In this document: positions 1-7,309 of the stretch, piece after piece
Layout: each line of letters starts with the position of its first letter
How positions within the stretch are numbered: position 1 is the stretch's first letter
From: Paraktedonobacter sp035294465
GTDB lineage: Bacteria; Chloroflexota; Ktedonobacteria; Ktedonobacterales; Ktedonobacteraceae
DNA length: 21,927 nucleotides
Reading direction: 5' to 3'
Assembly: GCA_035294465.1 (NCBI GenBank)
Contig: DATGKW010000015.1
Span: 1 to 21,927, forward strand
Notes under the pieces: model-generated
The model's input: the letters and a program-made list of their open reading frames with translations, nothing else
The model's database searches: none
Told to the model about the DNA's origin: nothing
Made by a program: the position numbers and the translations under genes

Positions 1-5
1 TCACA

Positions 6-35
6 TTGGCACTCACCCCGGCCATGTGCGATACT
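6..35 (+). promoter_or_regulatory. possible sigma-70-type promoter upstream of the FIST gene
   Basis: TTGGCA at 6-11 is followed, after an 18-bp spacer, by GATACT at 30-35. This gives a predicted start near 42 and a leader of about 165 nt before the FIST start codon. Both hexamers deviate from consensus, so this is tentative. Confidence 0.3.
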
Positions 36-53
36 ACGTGTAAGACTATCCGG

Positions 54-82
54 GAGGGGCACTCTGGCGAACGTTGCCCCTC
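54..82. repeat. hairpin in the leader of the FIST gene
   Basis: GAGGGGCA (54-61) is perfectly complementary to TGCCCCTC (75-82), with a 13-nt loop. The hairpin is flanked by two copies of ACGTGT (36-41 and 84-89). There is no T-run, so it is not a classical terminator. It may be a 5'-UTR structure or the end of an upstream transcript. Confidence 0.45.
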
Positions 83-108
83 TACGTGTGGAGAAGAGGA
101 ACAGCCCA

Positions 109-137
109 TGGCGACGCGCGCAAGGGGCGTCGCTCCA
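109..137. repeat. TGGAGCG-type inverted repeat, copy 1
   Basis: GCGACGC (111-117) pairs with GCGTCGC (127-133), and the outer arms TGG/CCA extend the stem. Read on the minus strand the element begins TGGAGCGACG. That resembles the hairpin ends at 9836-9870 and 16220-16278, suggesting a dispersed intergenic repeat family. Confidence 0.4.
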
Positions 138-208
138 TTACGCCATAGAGTTGCGCGGAAATGCCCTGGCGAATTGGAACCAGAAACATGCGCGTCTGGA
201 GAGGAATC

Positions 209-1396
209 ATGGATAACCAGCTACCTGCTGCCAGAGCGGCCATTGTCGCGGACGAGCACTGGGAAGTAGCTCTTGAGCAGGCCCTCGCTTCAACGAGTGA
301 TCTTGAACAGGTTGATATCGCTATTTTATTTGCCAGTTCATTCTACGCCGAACACTTTCCGGCTATGCTGGCACGCATCCAGCAAGCAACCGGCGGCGCG
401 ATCCTCGTTGGCTGCTCCGGCCAGGCGATTATCGGCCAGAACCTGGAACTGGAGGATGTACCCGCGCTCTCCCTGCTGGTCCTCTCGCTGCCCGGCGCGC
501 TCCTGCGTCCTGTGCGCTTCACCCAGGGCATGATTGAAGAGTGCGAAACGCCGCTGGGCTGGCGCAATTGCCTGGGTGTGCAGTTGGATGAGGTAAACGC
601 CTGGCTGCTCTTCGCCGATCCATTTCGCATCGAAATCGAGAGTCTGCTCGATGGTCTGGCCAGCGCGTATGGCGAGTGCCCGATCATGGGCGGCATGGCC
701 TCTTCTTCCAACATCAACGCGCGCCGCACCCACGTCTTCCTGAATGACGAGGTCTTCACCGAAGGGGGTGTGGGGCTGGCTATCGGCGGCTCTTATACGC
801 TGCTCCCGCTTGTCTCTCAGGGCTGCGAACCCATTGGCGAAACCTGGACTATTACCGGCGTACGTGATAATCTTATTCAGACGATCTCGAATCGCCCGGC
901 GTATGATATGCTTGCAGAAACATTCAGGAACTTGCCGCATGGGATGCAACAACGGGCGCAGCGCAATCTCCTCGTTGGCCTGGCCGCCGATGAATATCAG
1001 GAGACGTTCCAGCGGGGCAGCTTTCTGATTCGCCCGCTGATCGGCGTGGAAAGCGGCACCGGTGCCCTGGCAATCGGCGCGCTGCCCAGGATTGGGCAAA
1101 CGATCCAGTTCCAGATGCGCGATGCCAGGGCCGCCGACCTCGACTTAACCGAATTACTTGACCAGGTCGGTGCCAGCCTGGGTCAGCAGTTGCCAATTGC
1201 AGGCGTGCTCTGTTCCTGCAACGGGCGCGGCGTTGGCCTCTTTGGAACTCCCAACCACGATGCCTGCGCCATCGCCCGCCACCTGGGCAAATTTCCCCTG
1301 GCCGGTTTGTTTTGTAATGGAGAGATAGGCCCGGTCGGCACGCGACCATTCCTGCATGGCTTTACAGCCAGCCTGGCCCTTCTGGTGCAGAAGTAG
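209..1396 (+). CDS. FIST N/C domain sensory protein
   Basis: The protein is about 395 aa, cytoplasmic, with no signal peptide or membrane segment. The N-terminal half has the FIST_N pattern: a short strand region, then CSGQAIIGQ and a run of hydrophobic strands (roughly residues 20-215). The C-terminal half matches FIST_C, with an IGALPRIGQ segment, CSCNGRG (C335, C337) and GEIGP (371-375) followed by a final FLHGFTASL strand. FIST domains are ligand-sensing modules found alone or fused to signalling domains, and are thought from gene neighbourhoods to bind small molecules such as amino acids. This one is stand-alone. I chose ATG 209 because GGAGAGG lies just upstream; the in-frame ATGs at 161 and 188 lack as good a site. 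It ends 36 nt before the peptidase gene, so the two are probably cotranscribed. The family is clear; the ligand is unknown. Confidence 0.88.
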   Translation: MDNQLPAARAAIVADEHWEVALEQALASTSDLEQVDIAILFASSFYAEHFPAMLARIQQATGGAILVGCSGQAIIGQNLELEDVPALSLLVLSLPGALLRPVRFTQGMIEECETPLGWRNCLGVQLDEVNAWLLFADPFRIEIESLLDGLASAYGECPIMGGMASSSNINARRTHVFLNDEVFTEGGVGLAIGGSYTLLPLVSQGCEPIGETWTITGVRDNLIQTISNRPAYDMLAETFRNLPHGMQQRAQRNLLVGLAADEYQETFQRGSFLIRPLIGVESGTGALAIGALPRIGQTIQFQMRDARAADLDLTELLDQVGASLGQQLPIAGVLCSCNGRGVGLFGTPNHDACAIARHLGKFPLAGLFCNGEIGPVGTRPFLHGFTASLALLVQK

Positions 1397-1432
1397 CTTC
1401 TCTCTTGTATGGAAAAAGAAAGTTTGCATGGC

Positions 1433-3238
1433 ATGAGTACTCTTAAAACGCTCCCACACTGGGACCTGAGCGTGGTCTACCCTGGCCTGACCTCGCCCGA
1501 ATTTGACCAGGGATTCGCCCACTTCGCGCAGCAGGTCGCGGACCTGGTCCGCCTCTTCGATACCAACGGCATTGAGGCCGGGCAGGCGCAAGAACTCACC
1601 GCCGCGACCATTGCAACCTTTGAAACCATCACCGCTCGTTTCAACGCAGTGCTGGAAGAAGCCGGCACGCTGGGCGCTTATCTTGGCTGCCTTGTGACCA
1701 CCGATACGCGCGATACGCTCGCCCAGGCCCGCTACAGCGAATTTCAGCAGCAGGCGGTGAAACTCTCGCTGCTCAGCACGCGCTATGCCGCCTGGATCGG
1801 CTCGCTTGATGTGGAGACACTGATCGCCCGCTCAACGATGGCAAGCGAGCACGCCTTTATGCTGCGCAAGGCCAGCATTCAGGCCAGGCATCTCATGTCG
1901 CCCGCCGAAGAGGACCTGGCCGCCGAACTGGAACTGAGCAGTGGGGTGGCATGGGAGAAACTTCATAACGATGTCACCTCACAGATCCTCGTGCCTCTCG
2001 AAATTCGCGGAGAGCGCCGCGAACTCCCCATGAGCATGGTACGCAACTTTGCCGATGATCCCGATCGCGCAGTACGCCGCGCCGCTTACGAGGCTGAACT
2101 GGCTGGATGGAAGCAGGCCGCCGTTCCTCTGGCCGCCGCGCTGAATGGCATCAAGGGCCAGGTCAACACCCTTGCCCGCCGACGCGGCTGGAATTCGCCT
2201 CTCGACGCCTCGCTCTTCGATTCCAACATCGACCGCGAGACACTCGAAGCCATGCTCACCGCTGCTCGCGAGTCCTTTCCAGATTTCCGCCGCTATCTGC
2301 GCGCCAAAGCTCGCGTGCTCGGCCTGGAGAAGCTGGCCTGGTACGATCTCTGCGCACCGGTAGGCAAAGAGAAACGCACCTGGGACTACGAGGAAGCGCG
2401 CGCGTTTATCATCGAAAAATTCGGCAGCTACTCGCAAAGGCTCTCCGACTTCGCCGCCCGCGCCTTCCGCGAAAACTGGATCGACGCCGAGCCACGTGCC
2501 GGCAAGATTGATGGCGCTTACTGCACGCCTCTGCGCAAAGATGAATCGCGCGTCTTTGCCAACTTCAAGCCCTCGTTCAACGGCGTGAGCACGCTCGCGC
2601 ACGAGCTTGGTCATGGCTACCACAATCTCAATCTGTGCGGGCGCACCGATATGCAGAAGAACACCCCTATGACCCTGGCCGAAACCGCCAGCATCTTCTG
2701 CGAAACCATCATCGTACACGCCGCCCTGGCTAAAGCCGACAGGGAGGAACAGATCGCTATTCTGGAGAACTCGCTTCAGGGCGCATGCCAGGTAGTTGTA
2801 GATATTACCAGCCGCTTTCTCTTCGAGAGCCGCGTCTTCGAGCAGCGCAAGCAGCGCGAACTCTCAATCGACGAGTTCAACACTCTGATGCTGGAAGCGC
2901 AGAAGGAGACCTATGGCGATGGCTTGGACGAGACGCAGTTGCATCCCTATATGTGGGCCATGAAGCCGCACTACTACAGCGCGCACCTCTCGTTCTACAA
3001 TTATCCCTACATGTTCGGCTTGCTCTTCGGGCTGGGCCTCTACGCCCGCTATCAGCAGGACCCCGCAGCCTTCAGAGCTGGCTACGACGAGTTGCTTTCA
3101 TCAACCGGCCTCGATGATGCAGCCGCGCTGGCCGCCCGCTTCGGCATCGACATTCGCTCTACCGATTTCTGGCGCTCCAGCCTGGCTATCGTGCGCAAGG
3201 ATATCGATCTATTTGAGAAGCTTTCCAGGCAAGAGTAG
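1433..3238 (+). CDS. pepF: M3-family oligoendopeptidase (PepF-like zinc metallopeptidase)
   Basis: This is a 601-aa cytoplasmic metallopeptidase that hydrolyses short peptides, as expected for the M3B oligoendopeptidase F group. The zinc site HELGH is at residues 390-394, and a downstream LAETAS motif (415-420) supplies the likely third ligand, E417. The N-terminal half is helical, as in the family, and the C-terminal part carries the conserved PHYYSAHLSFYNYPYMFG block involved in substrate binding. The length is normal for M3B enzymes. ATG 1433 is preferred: the A/G-rich stretch GGAAAAAGAAAG lies about 10 nt upstream, whereas the in-frame ATG at 1409 has no ribosome site. It sits between the FIST gene and a hydrolase gene (13-nt gap). 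There is no signal peptide, so it likely recycles imported or intracellular peptides. The family is secure; the symbol follows the closest subfamily. Confidence 0.92.
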   Translation: MSTLKTLPHWDLSVVYPGLTSPEFDQGFAHFAQQVADLVRLFDTNGIEAGQAQELTAATIATFETITARFNAVLEEAGTLGAYLGCLVTTDTRDTLAQARYSEFQQQAVKLSLLSTRYAAWIGSLDVETLIARSTMASEHAFMLRKASIQARHLMSPAEEDLAAELELSSGVAWEKLHNDVTSQILVPLEIRGERRELPMSMVRNFADDPDRAVRRAAYEAELAGWKQAAVPLAAALNGIKGQVNTLARRRGWNSPLDASLFDSNIDRETLEAMLTAARESFPDFRRYLRAKARVLGLEKLAWYDLCAPVGKEKRTWDYEEARAFIIEKFGSYSQRLSDFAARAFRENWIDAEPRAGKIDGAYCTPLRKDESRVFANFKPSFNGVSTLAHELGHGYHNLNLCGRTDMQKNTPMTLAETASIFCETIIVHAALAKADREEQIAILENSLQGACQVVVDITSRFLFESRVFEQRKQRELSIDEFNTLMLEAQKETYGDGLDETQLHPYMWAMKPHYYSAHLSFYNYPYMFGLLFGLGLYARYQQDPAAFRAGYDELLSSTGLDDAAALAARFGIDIRSTDFWRSSLAIVRKDIDLFEKLSRQE

Positions 3239-3251
3239 AAATAAGGTGCAA

Positions 3252-4061
3252 ATGATGTCACAAGCCTTGATTACTCCTTCCACGCGCCAGGTGGGGAATC
3301 TCCATGTCCATCTTCTGGAAGCTGGCTCACCTGGGGCCCCAGAAATTCTGCTCATTCCTGGCGGAATGGGCGATGCCGAGCTTCATTGGCACATGACCCT
3401 GGCGGCCCTCGGCGAGTTCTTTCATATCTACGCTCCCGATCTGCCAGGCTTTCATGACGGCAGCGATGCCTTAAAAAAGCTGTCTCTCCTTTCCCTGATG
3501 CAGTGGATCAATGATTTGCTTCATGATCTCAATGCAAAGAAAGTATTTCTGGTTGGAACCTCTATTGGAGCATTACTCTCTCGTTTCTATGCAGCTCACT
3601 ATCCTGCTGCTGTGGAACGGCTGATCCTTGTTGATGGGGGGCTGATCCCGAATCTACCGGGCATTGTACGGGCGCTTCTCAATACCCCTGGAATCTCTCA
3701 CGCCTTTTATCGAGACAGATATCGTCGCATCTACTCGCGGGCAGGGCTTCAACGGTCCATCTATCAGCAGCACGTGCTCACCGAGGATTTTTTCCGGGCA
3801 CTTAAGCGGGCCAGCGAGGGGTTTATGCCATTATTGCGTACTCTACTCAGCGAACCCTGGCCTCCGACGCGCACTCCAGAATGCCCGACGCTCATTATCT
3901 GGGGCCGAGAAGATCACCTCGCTTCTCCCAACGAGGGAAAAAGACTCCTGAAGGAAATCCCTGGCGCTGAACTGGCGCTGATTGAACAGGCCGGGCATAT
4001 GCCGATGCTCGAACAGCCAGGCGTCTTCACTGAGGCCATCATGAAATTCCTCAGCAGGTAA
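3252..4061 (+). CDS. alpha/beta hydrolase
   Basis: This 269-aa protein has an alpha/beta-hydrolase fold with a complete catalytic triad. The nucleophile elbow GTSIG places Ser104. The acid is Asp221 in WGREDHL, and the His is H249 in QAGHMPMLEQP. An IPGGMGD segment (35-41) forms the oxyanion-hole region. There is no signal peptide. The substrate cannot be told from sequence; relatives are esterases, lactonases, C-C hydrolases and haloperoxidase-like enzymes. ATG 3252 (or the adjacent ATG 3255) is chosen because AAGGTG lies just upstream and 3252 is 13 nt after the peptidase stop. The longer reading frame from 3114 would lie inside pepF. Its place after the FIST and oligopeptidase genes suggests one transcript. 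Confidence 0.88.
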   Translation: MMSQALITPSTRQVGNLHVHLLEAGSPGAPEILLIPGGMGDAELHWHMTLAALGEFFHIYAPDLPGFHDGSDALKKLSLLSLMQWINDLLHDLNAKKVFLVGTSIGALLSRFYAAHYPAAVERLILVDGGLIPNLPGIVRALLNTPGISHAFYRDRYRRIYSRAGLQRSIYQQHVLTEDFFRALKRASEGFMPLLRTLLSEPWPPTRTPECPTLIIWGREDHLASPNEGKRLLKEIPGAELALIEQAGHMPMLEQPGVFTEAIMKFLSR

Positions 4062-4185
4062 CCACTTCGCGCCAATCTCTCACGCCAGAAAAGTCGAGTC
4101 ACGCGAGGATGCAGAGGCAGCAGCGGTTTCTGGGATTGTCTCGTGGCCCGCGCATGAGGCTCTCCTGAGCGAAGAGGACAACTTC

Positions 4186-4422
4186 CTACTGCCGCTTCGG
4201 CGTCCTATCAAACACCTCGCAGACAATGGTCGTCGCTTCCTCCTCGCCAATCAACTTTGTCAAGCTCCGGTGGGCAGCGTCCATCTGCCTGAACCTGCGC
4301 TGGATAAAAAAATGCTGGGCAGTGCCGGAGGCCAGCCCGCTGAGCGCCCACACGCAGGCGGCGTGCTCCTGCTCAATCTGCGCCCGCAGGCGTGCCACTT
4401 CGCTCTTGATATGCTCGTCCAT
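4186..4422 (-). CDS. 78-aa hypothetical protein
   Basis: This is a small soluble, mostly helical, charged protein of 78 aa starting MDEHIKSEVARLRAQIEQE, with a conserved-looking tail KLIGEEEATTIVCEVFDR. It resembles small uncharacterised proteins I associate with Ktedonobacteria; that is memory of the family, not a search result. ATG at 4422 is preferred over the longer frame beginning at 4689, because GAGAAGGAGCGAAGCAGG lies directly upstream and the extension looks like out-of-frame sequence. The start overlaps the 3' end of the upstream zinc-ribbon gene by 50 nt, suggesting translational coupling. No function is assigned. Confidence 0.65.
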   Translation of the reverse strand: MDEHIKSEVARLRAQIEQEHAACVWALSGLASGTAQHFFIQRRFRQMDAAHRSLTKLIGEEEATTIVCEVFDRTPKRQ

Positions 4423-4684
4423 CCTGCTTCGCTCCTTCTCGCTCACCTTGATAGTTCGCCGGCTGGTTGAGAAAGTCGTATAAATGATATTGATGGGAAA
4501 TCGACCGGTCATGGGGACGATATGGCTCGCCACAGCGAAAGCAATACTGCACCTGGATCGGCAGCCTTCCGCTGCGCTTGCGCGCGCGTTTCTCCCGCAC
4601 TCGATGTCGCTGCCTGCACGAACGACAAGCAAGCCCCATCTGATTTGCCGCAGAGAGAGCCGTCCCGCACACCACGCAATACAT
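4373..4684 (-). CDS. small zinc-ribbon protein
   Basis: This 103-aa protein has paired cysteines: C3-x2-C6 with C20-x2-C23 form one likely zinc ribbon, separated by a basic stretch (residues 24-40, rich in Arg/Lys). A third pair, C48-x2-C51, may use His58, His64 or His67 as further ligands. The basic linker suggests nucleic-acid binding, but this is inference. ATG 4684 has a good upstream site (AGGAAAGGG on the minus strand). The C-terminal third has no recognisable fold and overlaps the 78-aa gene by 50 nt in another frame. The gene diverges from the HTH-Nudix gene at 4935. The three CxxC pairs make a chance frame unlikely. Confidence 0.6.
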   Translation of the reverse strand: MYCVVCGTALSAANQMGLACRSCRQRHRVREKRARKRSGRLPIQVQYCFRCGEPYRPHDRSISHQYHLYDFLNQPANYQGEREGAKQDGRAYQERSGTPAGAD

Positions 4685-4734
4685 CTCATCCCTTTCCTAC
4701 CCGGCGTCTCTGCCCCACAAACGTTTTCCGGTTA

Positions 4735-4743
4735 TGCTACAAT
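4735..4743 (+). promoter_or_regulatory. possible extended -10 promoter for the HTH-Nudix/cutA operon
   Basis: TGCTACAAT (4735-4743) is an extended -10 element (TGn + TACAAT). No clear -35 is visible at the right spacing, which extended -10 promoters can tolerate. The predicted start near 4750 would leave a leader of about 185 nt that contains the TGGGAAA repeats. Confidence 0.4.
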
Positions 4744-4848
4744 TGGTCAGGAGCATGTTCTTTTCGTTCGCTTTGCTTAAATATATTGATGGATACCGCG
4801 TTATGCCTCCCGACCCCAGGGGCCTATCCATCTACGAACAAGTATGGC

Positions 4849-4929
4849 TGGGAAAATTGGGAAGACAAGCCAGGCTCTGGGAAAAGGTGGGAAGCCTGCG
4901 ATAGGAAGAAGCACAAAAAAGTGGGAAAG
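4849..4929 (+). repeat. TGGGAAA direct repeats ahead of the HTH-Nudix gene
   Basis: There are five copies of TGGGAA(A/G), starting at 4849, 4858, 4878, 4888 and 4922. The first four form two pairs with 9- and 10-bp steps, and the pairs are 29-30 bp apart. The last copy ends 5 nt before the HTH gene start and doubles as its ribosome-binding region. Candidate operator sites for the adjacent regulator; no binding evidence is available. Confidence 0.5.
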
Positions 4930-4934
4930 TTGAG

Positions 4935-6542
4935 ATGAGGTACTTTGGAGCATTTCTGGCCAATCTACGCAGCAGCGCGAACCTTTCGTTAGAAGAGCTG
5001 GCAAAGCTCGTTGATACGAGCCGGAGTACATTATCGCGCATAGAGAACAACGATGTTCCACAGCCCTTTAAAGGCTCAATCCGCAAGCTGCTCATTTGCA
5101 TTGCTGAGCTTCTTTGCACTTCTCGGACCGAAATCGAAAGGTACTTGAATCTTGCCGGGATTGACCGGGCGCTCCTCACAGAAGTTGAAGAAATACAGCT
5201 AGGCTTTCTTCCTCGCGTTCCCAGAAACACGCCGGAAGAAGCGAGCACGTTGGAGCATCTAGAGCGGATTTATACGCAGCTTCTGCGCAACCTGGAGAAA
5301 AAAGAGATCGAGCTGGGAGTGGGGAATGCTCCGCCGACCGTCAAGCTAAAAACTCAGGAGTACCGCAACACGCTCCAGGAAATTCAAAGGCGGCTCAACA
5401 AACTGTACAATCGCGTTGACGCCGACCTTATGGATACGCATCCGGTGCAAGAGGCACCAGTCTACTATGCAGAGAGAATCGGAGAACGAATCGTCGTGGG
5501 TAGCCAATACGGAGAAAACCAGGAAGCCCTTCTTAAAGCAAGCAGTCTTTACGACCTGGCCTCAGATAACGCTCGCTGGCTTATGCATCTCGCGAACGTC
5601 GAAAGGTTTGCTATCGACGACTGCATTATCCTCGTCAATAGTGAGAACTTCAAAGGCTGGGAGCCGCATGAGATCAGGACAACCATCCTCACCAAACCGC
5701 TCCCTATCCCCGACGACCTGGCAACCATCCAGAAAGAAAAGCTCCCAAGTGTTGAAAAGCACTACTTCAATGCGCCTCATTATCGGCTCGTCTCCTGTAC
5801 TCCGGCGTTCTTAGAACATCTAAGGGACAATTACGTTCTTGCTCCTCTTGATTTTTATGATTACTTTAGCCTGAATCCATACTTTGATGAACCCCTTCTG
5901 ACCGCGCTTGATGGCTCAAAGATCTCCATTCGCCAGAAGTACGGAAATACGGCTTTAACATACAGCTCAACCGACAAGGGAACATCGCTTATCCCTGCGC
6001 CTATCAGCATTCAAGGCGTTGTCATCACAGAAGACGAAGAGATTCTCCTGATGCAACGGTCTCTGTTCGTTGCTTTCTATCCCTATCACTGGTCCGCCTC
6101 GTTTGAAGTAACGATGAACGCCCCGGGATTCGCCAATAACCGTGTGCAGAAAGGAGACGCCAACTTTTTTGCTGGCGCTACACGGGGGATCGAAGAAGAG
6201 TTTGCCGTTTCAGAAGATGAGGTAGAAAGCGTGCGAGTACTCTCCCTCAATGTAGAGTATCTGACCCTCTCAATAGACGTTATTACGCTGATCAAGCTGA
6301 GCATCACAGCAGAAGAGATCAGGCAACGCTGGCTCCTCAAAGCTGCCCATAGAGAAGAAGCGTCAAGGCTGGCGACGATTTCTACCGATTTAGAGAGCGT
6401 CATCGACAAAATCTTCAGCAAAACCCTGTGGCATCCTACATCGAGAATGCGTCTGGCCCAGTTCCTTTTTCATCGATATGGCATTGATGCGGTGTCCCAG
6501 GCTATCAAAGCCAGAAAGCAAGCACAGGAAAGGATCAGGTAA
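4935..6542 (+). CDS. XRE-family HTH protein with a degenerate Nudix-like C-terminal domain
   Basis: This is a 535-aa cytoplasmic protein. Residues 1-70 are an XRE-type helix-turn-helix (LSLEELAKLVDTSRSTLSRIEN, helices about 17-38). Residues 95-165 look like a helical or coiled linker. Residues 170-350 form a region I do not recognise. From about 357 the strand pattern GVVITEDEEILLMQRS (361-376) is typical of the first strands of a Nudix fold. Residues 417-425 (RGIEEEFAV) align with the Nudix-box core REUXEEXGU: Arg417, Glu421 and Glu422 are kept, but the first Glu and the Gly are replaced and the upstream Gly/Glu are absent. Catalysis is therefore doubtful, and the domain may sense a nucleotide-like ligand, as in other Nudix-related regulators. 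ATG 4935 has GGGAAAG upstream. The cutA gene begins 1 nt after the stop. HTH confident; Nudix assignment moderate. Confidence 0.8.
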   Translation: MRYFGAFLANLRSSANLSLEELAKLVDTSRSTLSRIENNDVPQPFKGSIRKLLICIAELLCTSRTEIERYLNLAGIDRALLTEVEEIQLGFLPRVPRNTPEEASTLEHLERIYTQLLRNLEKKEIELGVGNAPPTVKLKTQEYRNTLQEIQRRLNKLYNRVDADLMDTHPVQEAPVYYAERIGERIVVGSQYGENQEALLKASSLYDLASDNARWLMHLANVERFAIDDCIILVNSENFKGWEPHEIRTTILTKPLPIPDDLATIQKEKLPSVEKHYFNAPHYRLVSCTPAFLEHLRDNYVLAPLDFYDYFSLNPYFDEPLLTALDGSKISIRQKYGNTALTYSSTDKGTSLIPAPISIQGVVITEDEEILLMQRSLFVAFYPYHWSASFEVTMNAPGFANNRVQKGDANFFAGATRGIEEEFAVSEDEVESVRVLSLNVEYLTLSIDVITLIKLSITAEEIRQRWLLKAAHREEASRLATISTDLESVIDKIFSKTLWHPTSRMRLAQFLFHRYGIDAVSQAIKARKQAQERIR

Positions 6543-6543
6543 C

Positions 6544-6876
6544 ATGAGCGAGATCATTGAAATTCACACCACCATAGATTCGAGAGACGCTGCCCAGAAG
6601 CTTGCGGAGGCTGTTGTAAGCAAGCGCCTGGCGGCCTGCGCGCAGGTTTCCGGGCCCATTATGAGTATCTACTGGTGGCAGGGCAAGATAGAGCGGGATC
6701 AGGAATGGCTCTGCGTGATGAAGACGCGCCGGGAGCTTTACCCGGCGGTGGAGCAGGCGATCCGCGAGGCGCATCCGTATGACGAACCAGAAATCCTGGC
6801 CTATCCGATGATCGCGGGCAGCAACGGCTACCTGGCCTGGGTTGAGCGCGAAACGCAGGAGGAAACACGCGCCTGA
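6544..6876 (+). CDS. cutA: CutA divalent-cation tolerance protein
   Basis: This is a 110-aa protein of the CutA1 family, a small trimeric PII-like cytoplasmic protein. It is linked historically to divalent-cation tolerance, but its real role is unsettled. Family hallmarks are visible: KRLAACAQ (27-34), the SIYWWQGKI strand (41-49), a conserved KTR (60-62), and the HPYDEPEI motif (77-84). Full length for the family. ATG 6544 has AGGATCAGG just upstream and lies 1 nt after the stop of the HTH-Nudix gene, so the two are almost certainly cotranscribed and translationally coupled. A longer in-frame start at 6478 would overlap the upstream gene and is not preferred. Confidence 0.93.
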   Translation: MSEIIEIHTTIDSRDAAQKLAEAVVSKRLAACAQVSGPIMSIYWWQGKIERDQEWLCVMKTRRELYPAVEQAIREAHPYDEPEILAYPMIAGSNGYLAWVERETQEETRA

Positions 6877-6925
6877 GAGGGCAAGGAAGAGTCCTCTGAC
6901 CCCATAAGGCGCAAGCAAACAGCGC

Positions 6926-6954
6926 TTGACAAAAATTGCTCGGCAGTGTATTTT
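6926..6954 (+). promoter_or_regulatory. leuS promoter
   Basis: TTGACA (6926-6931), a 17-bp spacer and TATTTT (6949-6954) form a near-consensus housekeeping promoter. The predicted start near 6961 coincides with the 5' end of T-box stem I. Sequence between the cutA stop and this promoter holds nothing else recognised. Confidence 0.8.
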
Positions 6955-6960
6955 TCTTAC

Positions 6961-7264
6961 AAAGAGAGCGATGGCACTGAACGAGGGAAGTAGGTCTGGA
7001 TCGCGACAGCAGAGAGCTGGCGGTCGGTGCGAGCCAGAGTCAAGAACAGGCTGAAACTGCCTCGTGAGCCGTACCGGTGAAACCATGCTTTATCTCTCTA
7101 AGCAGGCAGGGAAGTAGTCGGTACCGGGATCTCCCGTTACAGAGAGCGGGTGTGTTTGCACCCAGAGAGGCTGTTATCGCAAGGTAACGGCGAAGCAAGG
7201 TGGTACCGCGAAAAGTGAGTTCGTGCGCACTTCTCGCCCTTGTAGGGCGGAGGGCGCGTTTTTT
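6961..7264 (+). promoter_or_regulatory. T-box leader, leucine-specific (CUG specifier)
   Basis: This tRNA-sensing leader controls leuS by transcription antitermination. Stem I starts at AGAGAG (6963-6968), which pairs with CTCTCT near 7092-7098. Above it GGC/GCC and CGAGG/CCTCG helices flank a kink-turn-like GAA/TGA. The specifier loop has AGTA (6989-6992) on its 5' side and GAAACTG on its 3' side, placing the Leu codon CTG at 7057-7059. GGTCTG/CAGGCT closes the upper helix. AGAGAG and GGTG elements occur in the apical part. The T-box sequence AAGGTGGTACCGCG is at 7197-7210; its TGGT would pair with the ACCA end of uncharged tRNA. A terminator follows. Uncharged tRNA-Leu should allow read-through into leuS. 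Confidence 0.93.
7226..7264 (+). terminator. T-box-regulated terminator of leuS
   Basis: The stem CTTCTCGCCC (7230-7239) pairs with GGGCGGAGGG (7245-7254) with one mismatch and several G-U pairs. CGC/GCG outer pairs extend it, and a six-T run (7259-7264) follows. Its 5' arm lies just downstream of the T-box motif, as required for competition with the antiterminator. Confidence 0.85.
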
Positions 7265-7309
7265 ATGCCCTCCGCGAGCATCTACCATCGACGAAAAGAG
7301 GAGGAAACC

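Noticed and set aside
338..1099. 253-codon minus-strand frame
   Set aside because: Antisense to the FIST gene, which has clear family motifs; composition is that of a shadow frame.
1979..2719. 246-codon minus-strand frame
   Set aside because: Antisense to the peptidase over its HELGH region; no domain.
4484..4780. plus-strand frames over 4226-4780
   Set aside because: They are antisense to the zinc-ribbon and 78-aa genes, which have better ribosome sites and, for the former, cysteine motifs.
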